A stretch of 64,000 nucleotides of DNA, from the NCBI RefSeq assembly GCF_008015755.1, contig NZ_SSGF01000030.1, forward strand, positions 87,446 to 151,445, given 5' to 3'. The DNA is from Methylophilus sp. Lineage in GTDB: Bacteria > Pseudomonadota > Gammaproteobacteria > Burkholderiales > Methylophilaceae. A program made the translations under genes and the position numbers. The stretch's first letter is position 1. Each line of letters opens with the position of its first letter. The notes beneath the pieces were generated by a model that worked only from the letters and a program-made list of their open reading frames with translations, did not search any database and was not told the origin of the DNA. Positions 63,721 through 64,000 of the stretch are shown in pieces.

Positions 63721-64000
63721 CGCACTTGCTTTTAACTCAGCTGGCGGCGGCTTTTATTATCTTTCGAAATCGGTTTCGCGCACAAAGGTTTTTTAATCAT
63801 GAATATATGGCAATTTAAGTAAACCGATAAAATTAGGCCGTAAAAAAGGATTTCAGTTGACACTGGTGGTGCCTAGAATGCCTTCATATTTGATTTTTGC
63901 AATGTGAAACGGTTGAGAGCATATTAATTCCTGACTCATGAAGGCAAAAGCTAGAGTGCGAAGCTTTTCTGCCTTGCTAGTCGCGAAAACGAGATCATCG
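63721..64000. other. Non-coding right edge
   Basis: 280 bases without a credible gene. A small hairpin (63765-63769 with 63774-63778) follows the MipA gene. A TTGACA at 63857 has no -10 box at proper spacing. The region may be the leader of a gene beyond the window. Confidence 0.4.

Noticed and set aside
63857..63879. Possible rRNA-type promoter (TTGACA and TAGAAT)
   Set aside because: The spacer is only 11 bases, and no boxA-like antiterminator or rRNA sequence follows in the window.
1..64000. CRISPR arrays, insertion sequences, tRNA or rRNA genes
   Set aside because: No regularly spaced direct repeats, no transposase-like frame, no cloverleaf-like sequence and no rRNA segment were found on reading both strands; a tRNAscan run would be decisive for tRNA.

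Overview
The window reads as a chromosomal segment of a methylotrophic betaproteobacterium, most likely of the family Methylophilaceae. This rests on the betaproteobacterial block def-fmt-htpX-rsmB-DUF4390-ntrY-ntrX, the lptF/lptG pair divergent from pepA-holC, an S-adenosylhomocysteine riboswitch in front of ahcY, a formaldehyde-activating-enzyme homologue, and a riboswitch-led cobalamin cluster containing btuM. Base composition looks even throughout. I see no integrase, transposase, CRISPR array, tRNA or rRNA gene, and no sign of a large transferred island.

Layout. 1-5.6 kb: 3' part of a YiiD-type thioesterase, a large substrate-binding/PAS/GAF/GGDEF/EAL sensor and an MFS transporter. 5.7-13.8 kb: exonuclease III, a 37-residue-repeat protein, holC, pepA, divergent lptF-lptG, an RDD protein, the Fae-like protein, a GNAT enzyme and a DoxX-like protein. 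13.8-24.5 kb: ntrX-ntrY-DUF4390-rsmB-htpX-fmt-def on the minus strand, divergent from a LysM protein, dprA and smg. 24.5-27.4 kb: metF, a small membrane protein and ahcY behind its SAH riboswitch (activated methyl cycle). 27.6-34.7 kb: a 49-residue orphan, a secreted S1 protease with TPR-like tail, a frameshifted photolyase behind an alpha/beta hydrolase lipoprotein, a diguanylate cyclase, an EVE protein, a DUF2237 protein, 6S RNA, zapA and a ZapB-like coiled coil.

34.8-50.9 kb is a cobalamin region. A cobalamin riboswitch leads btuB-btuM-cobO-cobB-bluB-(btuF-like)-cobU-DUF4198, then an S4-domain protein. Next come cobQ (minus), cbiB-cobD (plus), a MocR regulator module with a PaiB-like protein, and cobC-cobS-cobT (minus). 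Together these encode uptake, adenosylation, amidation, aminopropanol attachment, lower-ligand synthesis and nucleotide-loop assembly. No corrin-ring methyltransferase gene is present in the window.

51-63.7 kb: DegP protease, an HPP-CBS membrane protein, DUF2721, a tandem-Cache/CheW protein translationally coupled to a GGDEF-EAL protein, an SbmA/BacA-like transporter, a small secreted protein, a paralogue of the S1-TPR protease, DUF3429 and a MipA/OmpV outer-membrane protein. The last 280 bases hold no gene I can support.

Most unusual items: the Fae homologue without the N-terminal catalytic histidine, an NtrX whose AAA+ domain has lost Walker A and GAFTGA, the soluble tandem-Cache/CheW protein paired with a c-di-GMP enzyme, the S1-TPR protease family, and the broken photolyase.
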